From the NCBI GenBank assembly GCA_004380135.1, contig QXCR01000045.1, forward strand, positions 310,001 to 374,000: a stretch of DNA of 64,000 nucleotides. The letters are read 5' to 3'. Source of the DNA: Stemphylium vesicarium. Taxonomy: Eukaryota > Ascomycota > Dothideomycetes > Pleosporales > Pleosporaceae. Numbering within the stretch: position 1 is the first letter of the stretch; every line of letters starts with the position of its first letter. Below the pieces are notes generated by a model. It was not told where the DNA came from. It ran no database searches and saw nothing but the letters and a program-made list of their open reading frames with translations. Both the position numbers and the translations under genes were made by a program. This document shows, one piece after another, positions 10,563 through 22,422 of this stretch.

Positions 10563-13500
10563 ATGGAAGGCGCCTTTACGCACATGGGCAACCACCTAGT
10601 ATCCGACTCGGCTGCCACCATCAACGCCGGTGATGTAGACGAGGGCATCCTCGACGGCGACCTTTCTCGCGGCCAACTTTCTCGCAGGCGACGCGCAGAC
10701 GACGAGGAGGAGTATGATGAGGATGACCTGGAGAGCATGGCTAGCATGCCCGTCGGCGGAAGGAACGGCCAGTCTGCCATGCGGGCCGAAGATGCTGAGG
10801 TGGAATTACCAGCACATGCTTGTAAGTAGGGAATGGTAGGCGTCATGCAAGGCTACATATACTAATTTCTTTTTGTAGGCGCGTATTGCGGTATTCACAA
10901 CGCCGGCAGCGTCGTCAAGTGCCTTGCCTGCAGTAAATGGTTCTGCAGCGCCCGCGGTAATTCGTCGTCGTCGCATATCATCAATCATCTCGTACGCGCC
11001 CGCCACAAGGAAGTCCAACTGCACCCCGCCTCCTCGCTCGGCGACACGACGCTCGAATGCTACAACTGCGGCACCAAGAACGTCTTCCTCCTCGGATTCA
11101 TCCCCGCCAAATCCGATACCGTCGTTGTCCTCCTCTGCCGCCAGCCATGTGCCGCCATGCCCTCGCAGAAAGACATGAACTGGGACACTTCGCGCTGGCA
11201 GCCGCTGATTGAGGACCGCTCCTTCCTCCCGTGGCTCGTACCTGCCCCGACCGACCAAGAGCAGCTCCGCGCTCGCCATCTGAGCCCCCAGACCATCGCA
11301 AAACTCGAGGAACTATGGAAGGACAACGCAAATGCCACAATCGCAGATCTAGAAAAGGGCGCTGGCCAAGAGGAGGTTATTGCCAAGGTCTTGCTCCGCT
11401 ACGACGACGCCTTCCAATACCAGAACGTCTTCGGTCCGCTAGTCAAGATTGAGGCCGACTACGACCGCAAGCTCAAAGAGTCGCAGTCGCAGGACAATCT
11501 GGTCGTGCGCTGGGACATGGCCCTGAACAACAAGCACACGGCTAGCTTTATCCTCCCCAAGCTCGAGCTGGGCGACGTCAAACTCGCTGTAGGTGACGAG
11601 ATGCGCCTGCGCTACACTGGAGAGCTGCGCCCGCACTGGGAAGGCGTTGGATACGTCATCAAGATTCCGAACAACCAGTCTGACGAGGTCACGATTGAAT
11701 TGCGCACCAAGGGCGACCACAAGTCTGTCCCGACTGAGTGCACCCACAACTTCAGCGCCGACTACGTTTGGAAAGCCACTTCCTTCGACCGCATGCAGCA
11801 CGCCATGAAGACGTTCGCCATCGATGAGATGAGCGTTTCGGGCTACATCTTCCACCGTCTCCTTGGTCACGAAGTTGCGGCAGCACCCATGAAGATTCAG
11901 ATCCCTCGCAAGTTCAGCGTTCCCGGTCTCCCCGAACTCAACGCCAGTCAGATCAACGCTGTAAAGAGCGTCCTCCAGAAACCGCTCAGTTTGATCCAAG
12001 GTCCCCCTGGTACCGGAAAGACTGTCACGTCCGCCACTATCATCTACCATCTGTGCAAGATCAGCGGCAGCCAAGTCCTGGTTTGCGCACCCTCCAACGT
12101 CGCTGTTGACCAACTGTGCGAACGTATTCATCTCACGGGTCTAAAAACTGTCCGTGTCACAGCCAAGTCTAGGGAGGATGTCGAATCGCCTGTTGGCTTC
12201 CTGTCCCTTCACGAGCAAGTCCGCATGAACGACACCAACGTCGAGCTTAACAAGCTGAACCAGCTGAAGAGTGATGTAGGCGAGCTGTCGAGTCAGGATG
12301 AGAAGAAGTTCAAGCAGCTTACTCGCGCAGCCGAGCGCGAGATTTTGAACGCAGCCGACGTCATTTGCTGCACTTGTGTTGGTGCTGGTGATCCTCGTCT
12401 GTCCAAGATGAAATTCCGTACAGTTCTCATCGACGAGTCGACACAATCCGCCGAGCCAGAATGCATGATTCCTTTGGTCCTCGGATGCAAGCAGGTCGTC
12501 TTGGTTGGTGATCACCAGCAACTTGGTCCTGTCATCATGAACAAGAAGGCCGCCACGGCTGGTCTCAACCAGTCTCTCTTCGAGCGTCTAGTCATTCTGG
12601 GCTGCTCTCCGATCCGTCTCCAGGTCCAGTACCGTATGCACCCGTGTCTCTCCGAGTTCCCATCCAACATGTTCTACGAGGGCTCTCTTCAGAACGGTGT
12701 CACGATGCAAGAGCGTATTCGTCGCGATGTCGACTTTCCTTGGCCCGTTGTTGACAGCCCCATGATGTTCTGGTCCAACCTTGGCGCGGAAGAAATCTCG
12801 GCCTCTGGAACATCTTACCTCAATAGGACCGAAGCTCAGAACGTCGAGAAGATTGTAACCCGCTTTTTCAAGGCAGGTGTACAGCCTGGTGACATTGGTA
12901 TCATCACCCCATACGAAGGCCAGCGCAGCTATGTTGTTAGCTCCATGCAGGCGACCGGTAGCTTTAAGAAGGAAAACTACAAGGAGGTCGAGGTCGCGTC
13001 CGTTGATGCTTTCCAGGGTCGTGAAAAGGACTTTATCATCCTGTCCTGTGTACGTTCCAACGATCACCAGGGTATAGGTTTCTTGAGTGATCCCCGTCGT
13101 CTCAACGTTGCCCTTACCCGAGCCAAGTATGGTCTCGTCATCCTGGGTAACCCCAAGGTTCTCTCCAAGCATCCACTATGGCACTACCTTCTCCTCCACT
13201 TCAAGGAGCGCAACTGCCTGGTTGAAGGTCCTTTGACCAACCTGCAGGTATCACTTCTTCAGTTCAGTCGTCCTAAGCAGACCTACCGTGGACCTCAGCG
13301 CTATCAGATGGCCTACCAGCACGCCAATGCCATGACCTCTGGCCGCCAGGCTGGCTTCAACGGAAATAAGCCTCGCCAGGAGTACAACGACAACGGCTCC
13401 ATAGTTGGTTATATTCCTGATGATGTGTCTTCGGTCCACTCCTCTGCTCTCGGTGGTGTTGGTGTTCCTTCCAACTACCCTCCCATGTTCTCCAACTTCC

Positions 13501-13856
13501 AGGAGTCCTGGCCTCTGCCTGGCCGTCCCAATGGCAAGGGTAAGCCTGGAGCACCACAGAGCGTTGCTGGCGAGTCGATTGCCGCCAGCGAACTTACCGA
13601 CACCCGTAGCGATGCGCCTGGCGGTATCAGTCTGTCTGGTTTGAGTCTGAATGATTACAACAAGCCCACCTCCCTCAGCCAGTCGGACCGCCTCAACCGC
13701 TTTGTCGAATCTACCCGTCAGGGTCCGAATGTCGGCACCGGCTTCGGCGCCAACCGTGGTCTTCGTGGTGGTTTGAGTGGCTTCGAGGATGATGACGCCC
13801 GCAGTGTATCCACTGCTTTCGCCAGTCAAATCGGTACTGGTAACGGCTACGACTGA
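10563..13856 (+). CDS. upf1: UPF1/NAM7-type ATP-dependent RNA helicase of nonsense-mediated decay
   Basis: This is the superfamily 1 helicase that drives nonsense-mediated mRNA decay with UPF2 and UPF3. Two exons, 10563-10821 and 10879-13856, flank a 57-nt intron with GTAAGT donor, TACTAAT branch and TTGTAG acceptor. The junction splits a Cys codon and restores the start of the conserved cysteine/histidine-rich domain. The spliced protein is 1078 residues, close to yeast Nam7 and human UPF1. It has an acidic N-terminus with EEEYDEDD, a CH zinc domain (about 87-210) that binds UPF2, the helicase core with Walker A GPPGTGKT (about 461-468), motif II IDESTQ (about 605) and the later motif QVQYRMHP, and a low-complexity Gly/Ser/Gln C-terminus. 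The ATG at 11157 is internal and would remove the CH domain, so I reject it as the start. Confidence 0.97.
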
Positions 13857-16800
13857 TCGCGACTCTGATATGGTGGGAACATCTCCCACTGCTACACTCA
13901 CACGTTTTGGCTGCGAGCCTCTCTCTTCCACCCGACCGAGCAAGACAGGCTTCATCATCGGCCGTCCGACCTAGGACATGCTCCGTCGGCAGAACCAGAG
14001 CAGGCAGCCGCCAGTGCGTTAGCACCGATATCGATATTGGGTCCAGTCCGTACTGCAGCTTGCGTCGGCTCCTCCGATCAAGGCGCCTTCACACCCGGAA
14101 CTTATGCTAGCAAGTAACCGCATTCCGACATATGCGCACTTCCGACCCTTCGCATCCTGATGTTATATTCGTCGGGCGCCATGTCCAGACAGGATGCAAG
14201 AAGGGGCAATCCATCTGCAGCCCGGAAGAACTGGAGAGCGATCAGAATTGAGCGTTCCATTTCTCACAATCCTTCTTCAACCTCCCATGTGGGGTTTTGT
14301 TTACCAGTGTCATTTTAGAAAATAGGGGCAAGAAAATCATGCTTGTTTGTACTTGCCGGAGATTAATAGAAAAACCTTTTGCTTTTACTACGCTTTTGAC
14401 ATGTCTTGCTTGCAATGTGATGCTTTGTTCATCCCGCTTCCTTCGCCCATGACACACGGAATACCCAGTGTCTACGTTCTCTTGCAATGTCTCACTGCCA
14501 CATGCAAAAATGAACATGGCCATTTTCCATTTTGAATCGTGTTCATGTCAGAAGAGGCTCTCTCTCTCTCCCACAAACACACACACGCAAATACCGTAAT
14601 TAGTTAGTGGTTTTTTCTTTTCTCTCCAAAGTAGCGTGATGTAACGGCCAATCTTTTAAAAGAGGAGTGTGAGAAGGAAGAGGTAAGAGATGGCTAGAGC
14701 GGCAGAATTTTTATATCTAGTCGCCGAGAAGCAGGCATTAACATGGACTAGGCGTTTATGCTTTTTGATGAAATGGAAACGAGGAGTTTCCTCGAGGAAC
14801 GCCATTGATACTGAAACTAATTCTTTTTCTTTACTTCGGTTTCTCGCTCTCGGTTTTTTGGAGGGAGAAATGTTACGGTTTGGGAGGTAAGGGCATTGCG
14901 CGTGTCACGTGCGTTGTCCTGGCGCTCCTCCCTCACCTCCATGAGCACCTTATACGATGACCAGCATCAGAGATACGTCATGTCAATAGACCCTGATTGT
15001 GGCCAAATATAAGGTGGCCACAACAACACAACAATACACACAACAATACATTTCATACTCTCATTACTGCTTCGCGCAGTTGCACTTTGATTTGCTACAT
15101 TCTACACCGCAATAAGAAAAGATGGGTGAGAAGGAAGAGAAGAGAGACTCGCAGACATAGTATCTGAAGTTTTTGATTTTAGGTAGATATATTGTTAGAG
15201 ATTCAGAGTAGAGTGTAAGAGGAAGAGAAGAGATGTGGTAGGTCTGTTGAGTATATAGAGGAGTAGGAGCGTGGGGGCCGTGGCCGCGGCGGGAAACGAC
15301 ATACTTCATGATTATTCCTTTTTTTTATGTAATACTTTTAAAACACTTCCCTGTCCAATGGCTCTAGCTATGACAACATAAGGAAGGAGGGGAGAACATG
15401 CTCGATCTCAAGAGTACTTTTTGGTTCAAGTTGCAGGCGCTGTGGGGAAGCGGGACGGAGACATATGTTGATTTTGGGATGTTTTTGAACCCGACACTGT
15501 AGAAGAGGACGGCATACGTGCTACTCTCGCATGTTTCTGTATAGCCGTCGTAGCTAGGGATGGGAAGTGTATTTCGTCCCCGCATATGATGATTTTCAAT
15601 GCCTAGAATGGGAATAGAAGTCTTTTGTAGGTGGGAAAGGCGGCCCTGATGGGAGTGCGAGACAATTGTTTTTGAATAATAAAAGTCTGAAAACGTGGGT
15701 CCCCAGACATTCAGTGTGCATTTCGTGTTTTTGAACAACAGGGGGTTTTGAAACTTTTGTTCACTTGGGAAGTAGGAAGGGGAGAGTCCGAAGGACGGGT
15801 ATGGGAGTTTTATATGCACTCGACGCTATGCAAAGCGTCAGTAATATTGCGCGCACGCGCTATAGTCTTGGTTTTATAGTTCCAGGCACTTAGCTACACG
15901 TGGATAATAGTCATCAGCGTGTGTTTTTTTTGTCTTCCTGTAGTTCTAATGTTTCTGATAGCGAAACCAACCGATGGTGTTTTGTTAAGACTTACCGGCG
16001 ACCGCTTTGATGTTTCTAATCCCTCTTTCGGCACATGCGTGCGTTGTTGGCTGTTTTCGGTTCTCTCCGTATTTTGGACGGTGAGAGTTTTTCATTTCTT
16101 ATCTTTTTTGTTTTTTAAGAAGGCGCAGTGCTATAATGCGCGGAAGACTTAAGAAGAGAGAGTTATACGCCCTCGAGTGGCAACTTTAGTAATCTGAGGG
16201 AGCAATATTTTCCCTCCATATTGTGGAGTATCGAATACCGCACTCCCATATCATGCTTGTGCTTGAATTTAGTTCCGCGATCGTCGCATTTTTTCCAGTA
16301 TAGATATTTGTTGTGGATGTCCCCGAAAGCATGGAATGCGGATGAATGTATTTTCATTTTCGACGCCAGCCAAAAGGACACAGCAGCCATATAGCAGGCG
16401 CTGTGTAACTTTAGACTCGGACATCCACATGGCCTTGTAGTTTCTTTTATGTCACAAGATATGTGATATCTCGCTTTCTCGCTTTCTCGCCGTCACTCCA
16501 ACATGAACACGCCTTCAAATCTTTTCTTAAAGCACCAGAAGCACCGAGGAAATCTCACAGAGAGCAGTATCACACTTCTAAAGATATATGGGTGTAAATC
16601 TAGGAATTGGTTTCTTCATGCGTTACCGCACACCACATTTTTTGGAGTAATGCAGAGGTGGCAAGCAGAAACATCAACAGGCTACAAGAAACTTTTTTGG
16701 ACCAGCAGCGAGCGCTCATCACCTGGAATTCATTGTCTTTTAGAAATTTTGAGATCTGGACAGTGGAAAGTGTACTGGAGTCATAAGGATGGGGAGCGAG

Positions 16801-17125
16801 GCTTTTATAAGGATCGTGCCTGCAGGCACGACTAAACCCCATCCAAGCCTAGTGCACTGCACCTGCGTGTGTCTGCAGTTGCCCAGGTGGGTCTTGATCT
16901 CCACGTATCTAACACCAATGCTCTTTATACCACTTCATACCTCCTAGCTGTACGATATCATTGCGCCATGTTATGCTTTTTTGATGATGTCGCTTCCGTC
17001 TACGTATTCCGATAGCTTTTTGAACGGAAAGTGCCGTGCGCCCGGTGTTAGATGTCCGCCTTATACCAACGAAAGCGATGTGTGGTCGATATCGTTGGCA
17101 CAGCACCATTCCAGTTACTCAATCC
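13857..17125. other. Gene-poor 3.3 kb region between UPF1 and the convergent hypothetical gene
   Basis: The left part is the UPF1 3' UTR. The rest is more A/T-rich than neighbouring genes, with T-runs, a CT dinucleotide run near 14560-14573 and ACAACA-type repeats near 15019-15050. Open frames here lack ATG starts or recognisable motifs. I see no supported gene, although an unannotated short or non-coding transcript cannot be excluded. Confidence 0.5.
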
Positions 17126-18073
17126 TCAAGGTTGATGTCGTCTTTCAACGGTGCTAGTTGATCGCGGTTCCGCCTTCCTCCCATGCAGAGAAACCACAGA
17201 CTGCGCAACAGGATGACCTTGTTTCAATCCACGATCCGAAGCACTCGGGCTACCTCCATCCTCAATACTGGACTGCTCATTCCCCTCCATCTTTTTTCTC
17301 ATCCACTCTTGAGAGCTCATCGGCGTTACAATGTGATTATACCAATATCTGCGATACACCTCATCCAACGCATCATGCGCCGAAGCTTCAAAGTCATACT
17401 TGAACGCACTCCGTCTGGAAAGCGACGTCTTGACCTCTCTCCAACCTTCACAAGCAAGTTGATACTCTGCTCGATGATCATTCTCTGTCTTTACCGTCTT
17501 ACTGTTGCTGCAAAGCCTGGTGATGGGTTTCCAGAACCGGTTCAACCCCCGCTTCATCTTCAGCAGTCTCTTCGAGTCACCGGATGTGCGCGGCGGAGTT
17601 TCTGGCGTCGCATCGAGACAAGTTACTATAGATTCTTTCTTCTCGTGTAGTAAAGCGGGCGAGTCGGTCGGTGGGGATGGTGTTTTCGGGGGCGGCTGTG
17701 TGTCTCCAGCAGTGACTTCGACCTTGTTCTCGAATACGAGGGACGGTCTCGCGGGTTCATATGTCATTTCATATCTGACTTGGCGCTCGATGCATAGTAA
17801 ATGATTCCTATCCAATATCAGCAAGGTCCCTAAAATTGGAGATACACAAGATCCTTACTGCGAAGGCGAGTACTCCCCTCTTGGGGAGTAAAAACTAGTT
17901 GGAAGCGGTGCACGCGTTCTTCTTGGAGCCAACGGACGAAGTTTTCGCGGAAGGGTTCTTGGAGGTATCCCAACGGCGTTATTCTGGCGTGGAGATGTCC
18001 CGGGTTTGTTGATACGGAGTGGCTGGGGCGAGTAAGAGTCAAGGAAGTTTGACAGGAGCTGTTCTTGCGGCAT
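17126..18073 (-). CDS. Hypothetical protein, two exons
   Basis: I do not recognise the family. The model joins 18073-17859 to 17807-17126 over a 51-nt intron with donor GTAAGG, a CTGAT branch and acceptor GGATAG. The splice restores one frame of 298 codons. The N-terminal 70 residues are Arg/Pro-rich. The middle is hydrophilic with Pro/Ser/Thr-rich stretches (PPPKTPSPPTDSP). A region around residues 185-245 looks folded, with Trp/Tyr-rich helices (EVYRRYWYN, QEWMRKK). There is no signal peptide or membrane segment. A paralogous frame that reads through the exon is stopped inside the proposed intron. It could be a lineage-specific gene; function unknown. Confidence 0.6.
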
Positions 18074-19161
18074 GGTGGCAAGGAAACGAAACTTATCAGG
18101 ACGGGGCTTATTGTTGACTGAGAGAGTAAAAGTAGAGATCGTGGGTCTTGAAGACCAGAAAGGCCACGTCTATTCGCTTTCTTATAGCACCCCATATTAC
18201 GAGGGTCCAAAGCCGATAGCTCAATACATTCAGGCACTGTCTAAGACGCTCATATTTCTGTAATGGTGCGGAGTCGCATCCTATCATGGCTCTTGCGGGC
18301 TCGAGTACCAGCGTCTCCACCAGCAAACTCGGTACGAACCAAAGGATGTCCAGGTCAGCTTCGAGCTCACATGTGATGGAATTCGTGTGATCAAAATCAA
18401 GGACTTCTTATGAATCAGCAAGGACGGTTGCACTCAGACCATACTTCCCTCTATATGGGCCATGTCGATGCCCGGCGAACACTAACAGCCTCAGAAATAG
18501 GCTACTCCTCAACGCCAATAGTTGAAGAAGCACTATTTTGGAGCTCTTTGGAGACGCGTCCAAAGTTATATACTCAGCAGATCGACTCATTCCCCGCTTG
18601 CTCAGCCCGAACCTGCTGGATCTCGGAGTCAGCGCAGGAACAAGGGTACAAGGGAGGGTCACAGGTTATCGTTTAGGACCCTGATATGACGAGACCACAG
18701 CCCCTTGACCAAGATGATGCCTCAAAGGGATGTAGTTCCTACCGTCATGACTGGAAAGGCAAGAGAGGGGTCAGTCAGTGCAGCCAACGGCAAGCCAGAT
18801 GCTGTAAGTCGCCATGCCATTCATGACACATTGATGCATATCCCTCCTAATGCTCAAGCAAAAAGAGGGGAACTACACAAGCATCATTACGCATCCATAC
18901 CCAAGAAACAATTGAGGGGCGAGCAAAGAAGCACAATATTACGACGACGCTTTTCATTCAGTGATTAATATTGACATTTACATCCAACTCATCAAGCCAA
19001 CATAGCTATATATGCGATACTTAAATCGAGCCAGCCATCCAAGCCATGGGTATCATCAACAAGCTTCTGTAATGCCCCTGGGTATCGCATCTCTCCCTCA
19101 CCCTCACCCTTTCCAACCAACACATGCACAATTCCGTAGCCCCAATATCCAAGCAAGCCCC
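18074..19161. other. Intergenic region between the hypothetical gene and the Smr gene
   Basis: It contains the promoter of the leftward hypothetical gene and the 3' UTR of the leftward Smr gene. I found no further coding region with convincing splice signals or motifs in these 1.1 kb. Confidence 0.5.
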
Positions 19162-19997
19162 TCACATAACCGTGCAGCACTTGAGCATCTTGAGCAACTT
19201 GGGCAGCCCCTTCTTGACCATCTGCTCGATCTCGTCGTTGTTCTGATCCTGCTGCTGGTGCTGCTGCTGGCCATGATGTTGTTGCTGACCACCATGGTGC
19301 TGTTGTTGCTGACCACCATGGTGCTGTTGCTGATGACCGCCATGGTGCTGCTGGCCAGGGTATCCACCACCGTAACTCGGTTGCTCGGGCGGCGGCGGCA
19401 TTTCGTCGACATTGCCGCCCTGGAGGTTGACGTAGATTCTACCCTCGTTCTCTTCGGTGCGGTACTGTAGTCCCAATTCCCGGCACACTTGCTCCACGCG
19501 CGGCTTGATCTTCTGCACATGGTTTCTGCTGTGGTTGCCCTTGCCTACAATGACATGTAGATGACTTTGGCCTTGTTGCGTGGCTACCCTGATCCTTTCC
19601 TCAAGCACGTCCTCAGCTTCTTCAACAAAGAGGCCGTGCAGGTCCACCGTGTCGCTTGCAACGCGCCCTTCGGCATTGTTCTCGCGGAAGATATAGTCGC
19701 GCGCTTGGCGGTTGTAGTGTTCCATCTTTTCTGCGTGCTTCTTGCCTTCTTGCGAGAGTTCGTGCGCCGCGCCGCCGTCGCCGGACTCGTAGGCTTGGTG
19801 TGCGCGGTCGAAACATGAGGAGCGCTTTGCAGCTTCCTGACGGGCAAGGTCGCGGAGACGGTCATATTCGGCTTCAGTATCGGGGGAAGAGTGGTTTAGA
19901 GCTGGGCGCTTTGGTCAGTCTATTTATCGCATTGTTTGTCGCGAGCCATTGGGTACGTACAGCGCGAGCCCATGTGGGACATTTCCATGGCTGCCAT
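19162..19997 (-). CDS. DUF1771-Smr domain protein with His/Gln-rich tail and CaaX-like C-terminus
   Basis: Two exons, 19997-19961 and 19901-19162, are joined over a 59-nt intron (donor GTACGT, branch GACTGAC, acceptor CGCCCAG), giving 258 residues. Residues about 22-86 match the DUF1771 helical region with its regular Arg/Ala/Tyr pattern (EYDRLRDLARQEA). Residues about 98-172 are an Smr domain with the DLHG motif (99-102) and the HVIVGKGNHS strand-loop. Smr domains bind nucleic acid and some are endonucleases. Residues about 180-235 are a His/Gln/Gly-rich low-complexity stretch encoded by CAG/CAC-type codons. The protein ends in CCTVM, so the last four residues (CTVM) fit a CaaX farnesylation box. 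The architecture resembles yeast YPL199C. The biological role is not firmly known. Confidence 0.88.
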
Positions 19998-20450
19998 GCT
20001 GTCGCGACACCAAAAATATCAGACTAAAAAGAATGCAAGGTGTCAATACGAACTTGATTCTGTTCCTGAGTGATGCGCTGGGCGGATACAAGGCACATAA
20101 TAAGATGGAGCTCGGGGACGCTAAGCGGCTGCGTGCAGGATGCGAGATGAGCGCAGGGTCCAGATCTGTGGCTCAGCGGTGAGGATCGGGCTGCACGATC
20201 ATGGCTGAAACATCCAACATTGCGCAATCGCAGTCGCGGGCTACGTGTTGTACCCGTAAGATACGTGTCCAGCATACAGCACGCAGAGCGGCATGGATGT
20301 TGACTAAATTTTCGGCCATAGTCATGCGTGACACGCTGTCACACCGAGTAAGCTACTCGCTATAACTTCAAAGAATGCTTGCAAAGCATTCGGAAGGGAA
20401 TCTTGAAGCTGCCACCTCTTCACCACAGTACTGCTACCTAGAAGGCAGTC
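19998..20450. other. Intergenic region between the Smr gene start and the USE1 stop
   Basis: These 453 bases hold the leftward promoter and leader of the Smr gene and the USE1 3' UTR. I see nothing else. Confidence 0.5.
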
Positions 20451-21404
20451 CTAGAAGCGTATCTTAGGTCCCACGAACACAATCAAGAAAGCGATCAACC
20501 ACAGCCCAGCAATCATGCCATAGAGCTTCATCCGATCCCACCAGCCCTTGCCTTCGGTCATCCTGCGCAATGTGCCCATTCTCCTACTAGCAGCATCCAT
20601 ATTCAATGTGTTCTTGTCTAATCCAGCGAGTGCTCGATCTACCACACTCTTGTCCCCCTCCAGTGTGTTGCTAAAATTTATCGATTGTTGCTTCAAGAGC
20701 TTCGCCATATCGAGCAGGTTCGTAGTGAGCGATTCTTGTTCGTCGCGTTCGTGTGATAGGAGCGCATCTGTTTGCGCGCGTGACGGGTCTCCCGTCGTGG
20801 GTTTCGAAGGAAGAAGAGAGTTGCCAGAGGCTGCTTGTGCCCTGGATCCTGTTCCATCTGCTTCTGGCTTGCCTCTCCGTCGCAGCTCTGATGCCAATCC
20901 TTGAGCAGCATTCTGAAGTGCCTCGTTGCCTTCTCCAGATGTTGTGACATCGCGCCCAGCCTCTGTCTTCACTCTCGGTGCGTAGGAAGGAAATTCATCC
21001 GCGTCTTCTTCATCGGAGTCTACAGATCCCTCCGAATCCGTATCGTCCAGCTGATTCAACTCATATATTCGCTGATTTAGCTGCTTTATGAGCTCGCGTT
21101 TCTGCTGTAGATCGTTCTGCAATTCGGCTTTCTTGGACTTGGAGGGTATTGTCGAAGCAGAGTGTTCGAGGTTAAGGAGTAGCGTGCGCGCATGCTCAAT
21201 ATTCTAGGAGATAGTCAGCAAATCGTGATCGTAGCTTTGATACATGGAGCCACGTACCGCGCTCACGCGTGCGCGCTCATAACTTGACTTTCGTAACTGG
21301 GGCGACGGGTCAACCAGTACTATTCGATCTAATCTTGACAGCAAGCGGTTGAGGTTGATGCCGGTGACGTCGCCATATGCCGGCGAGCGCGTTCTGGTAG
21401 TCAT
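20451..21404 (-). CDS. use1: USE1-type ER SNARE (retrograde Golgi-to-ER transport)
   Basis: Two exons, 21404-21258 and 21203-20451, flank a 54-nt intron (donor GTACGT, branch GCTGACT, acceptor CTCCTAG). The product is 299 residues. USE1 is a Q-SNARE of the ER membrane that acts with Ufe1, Sec20 and Sec22 in fusion of COPI vesicles returning from the Golgi. The C-terminal half shows the expected pattern: a helix starting near HERDEQESLTTNLLDMA, a SNARE coiled-coil through VVDRALAGLDKN, then a single C-terminal membrane anchor (WLIAFLIVFVGPKI) with a very short lumenal end. The N-terminal exon contains the LNRLLSRLDRIVL helix typical of the family. The middle is acidic and Ser-rich. The first exon begins at the only suitable ATG. 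Confidence 0.88.
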
Positions 21405-22044
21405 CGTTTGCTGTACACAAGCGTGTTTGGCGTGAGGGCGTGAGCAGGCAGGCGTAAAGAGGAAGTCGGCTTGGTGGGGTAGTGGTATATTTAGAAACTA
21501 GTATCGTGGGATGTTTCTCGCAGACTACAGTCGGGTTCTTTATTTCAAGGCTCGCGGCTGGAAGAGTGCAATGAGACGTTGCGCATGTGACGAGTGTTGA
21601 GGAAAGGTGTTCATGGCGATCAGCGGTGTTTTAGCCACAACGTCACTTTCATGAGAGCCAATCGTGGTGCTGTGGATCTCCCCGCATTAGCCAAGCTCTA
21701 GCTAAGACACACGAGAATCCACTCTTCGTCACTTCAGATCAATAGAATGGATGTGAGTTCGTAAGTTCATGCTCATTTTCGCTAAAAAAAAAATACATCC
21801 TCTTGATATAATACACGTGCGCACGAATGCGAGACAACGCCAATATAACCTAGGCAAAACTTCCGCCAATACAGTGTGCCAGTACTGGCATGAACCTTAG
21901 CTAGGCCCGCAGCCGTATTTGATTAGCAATTTGATCCGTGGCCTTGTCGTGCGCTGGGAACAAAATCATTGGATCTCGCGAATATTTACTTCGACTGTGT
22001 AGGAGAGGAGGGCATGGCAGGGCCGCGGGTAAAGCTATCTAGAG
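21405..22044. other. Intergenic region between USE1 and a small gene
   Basis: It contains the USE1 promoter and the 3' UTR of the small leftward gene. An A-run of nine to ten bases occurs near 21785. No coding region was recognised. Confidence 0.5.
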
Positions 22045-22422
22045 TCAGGATGAAGCTGGGAATAGGGAGTTGGAAGCATACTTATTCCACAGCGTACCTA
22101 GGAAGCCGGGCTTTCCGTAAGCGTCATGAAACGATTGCCTCCTAGCAAGGCTCTCATCATCCTGACGACGCTTAAGAGCCTCGAGGTTTGCGAACCGCGT
22201 TGTGGTTGAAGACTATGCAGTGTCAATACAATTGACAGTCAAACATATAGACAATTAACGTACCCTTCGGCGACCGTCTGGAGAAGAACCAGATCCTACT
22301 GAGGACACAGATGATCGACGATCAGCCTCTTGCTTAGGTGCTTCTGGTATGGCTGGTGTGGTGTTGTCTCCGAAGATCTTATGGCTTTGAGAAGAGTACT
22401 TCTGGTGTACGGGAGAAGGCAT
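22045..22422 (-). CDS. Small protein of the GFLGxLWNK-ending type, spliced
   Basis: This gene is too broken by introns to appear as one open frame. Exon 1 (22422-22264, 53 codons) starts at ATG and is Ser/Pro-rich. A 51-nt intron (donor GTACGT, acceptor TGCATAG) leads to exon 2 (22212-22045), with the helix-like segment RFANLEALKRRQDDESLARR and the motif GFLGTLWNK. Read through, the protein is 108 residues. A further 43-nt intron (22081-22039, donor GTATGC, branch CTGAC, acceptor CTCTAG) would instead end the protein right after LWNK at a TAG (22037-22035). A Ser-rich N-terminus, a basic helix and a Trp-containing C-terminus resemble small conserved fungal proteins I have seen, but I cannot name the family or a function. 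Confidence 0.6.

Noticed and set aside
11439..13958. Several long minus-strand frames opposite UPF1
   Set aside because: They are shadows of the strongly conserved UPF1 helicase frame.
15364..15819. A 151-codon minus-strand frame in the region after UPF1
   Set aside because: It starts at GTG, is rich in Ser/Tyr/Phe typical of translated A/T-rich non-coding DNA, and has no domain.
16503..16835. A 110-codon ATG frame on the plus strand
   Set aside because: There is no domain, no neighbour context and an overlapping frame on the other strand; chance is the simpler explanation.
17830..18237. Alternative 135-codon frame over the first exon of the hypothetical gene
   Set aside because: Its frame cannot be spliced in phase to the second exon: joining through the same donor runs into a stop.
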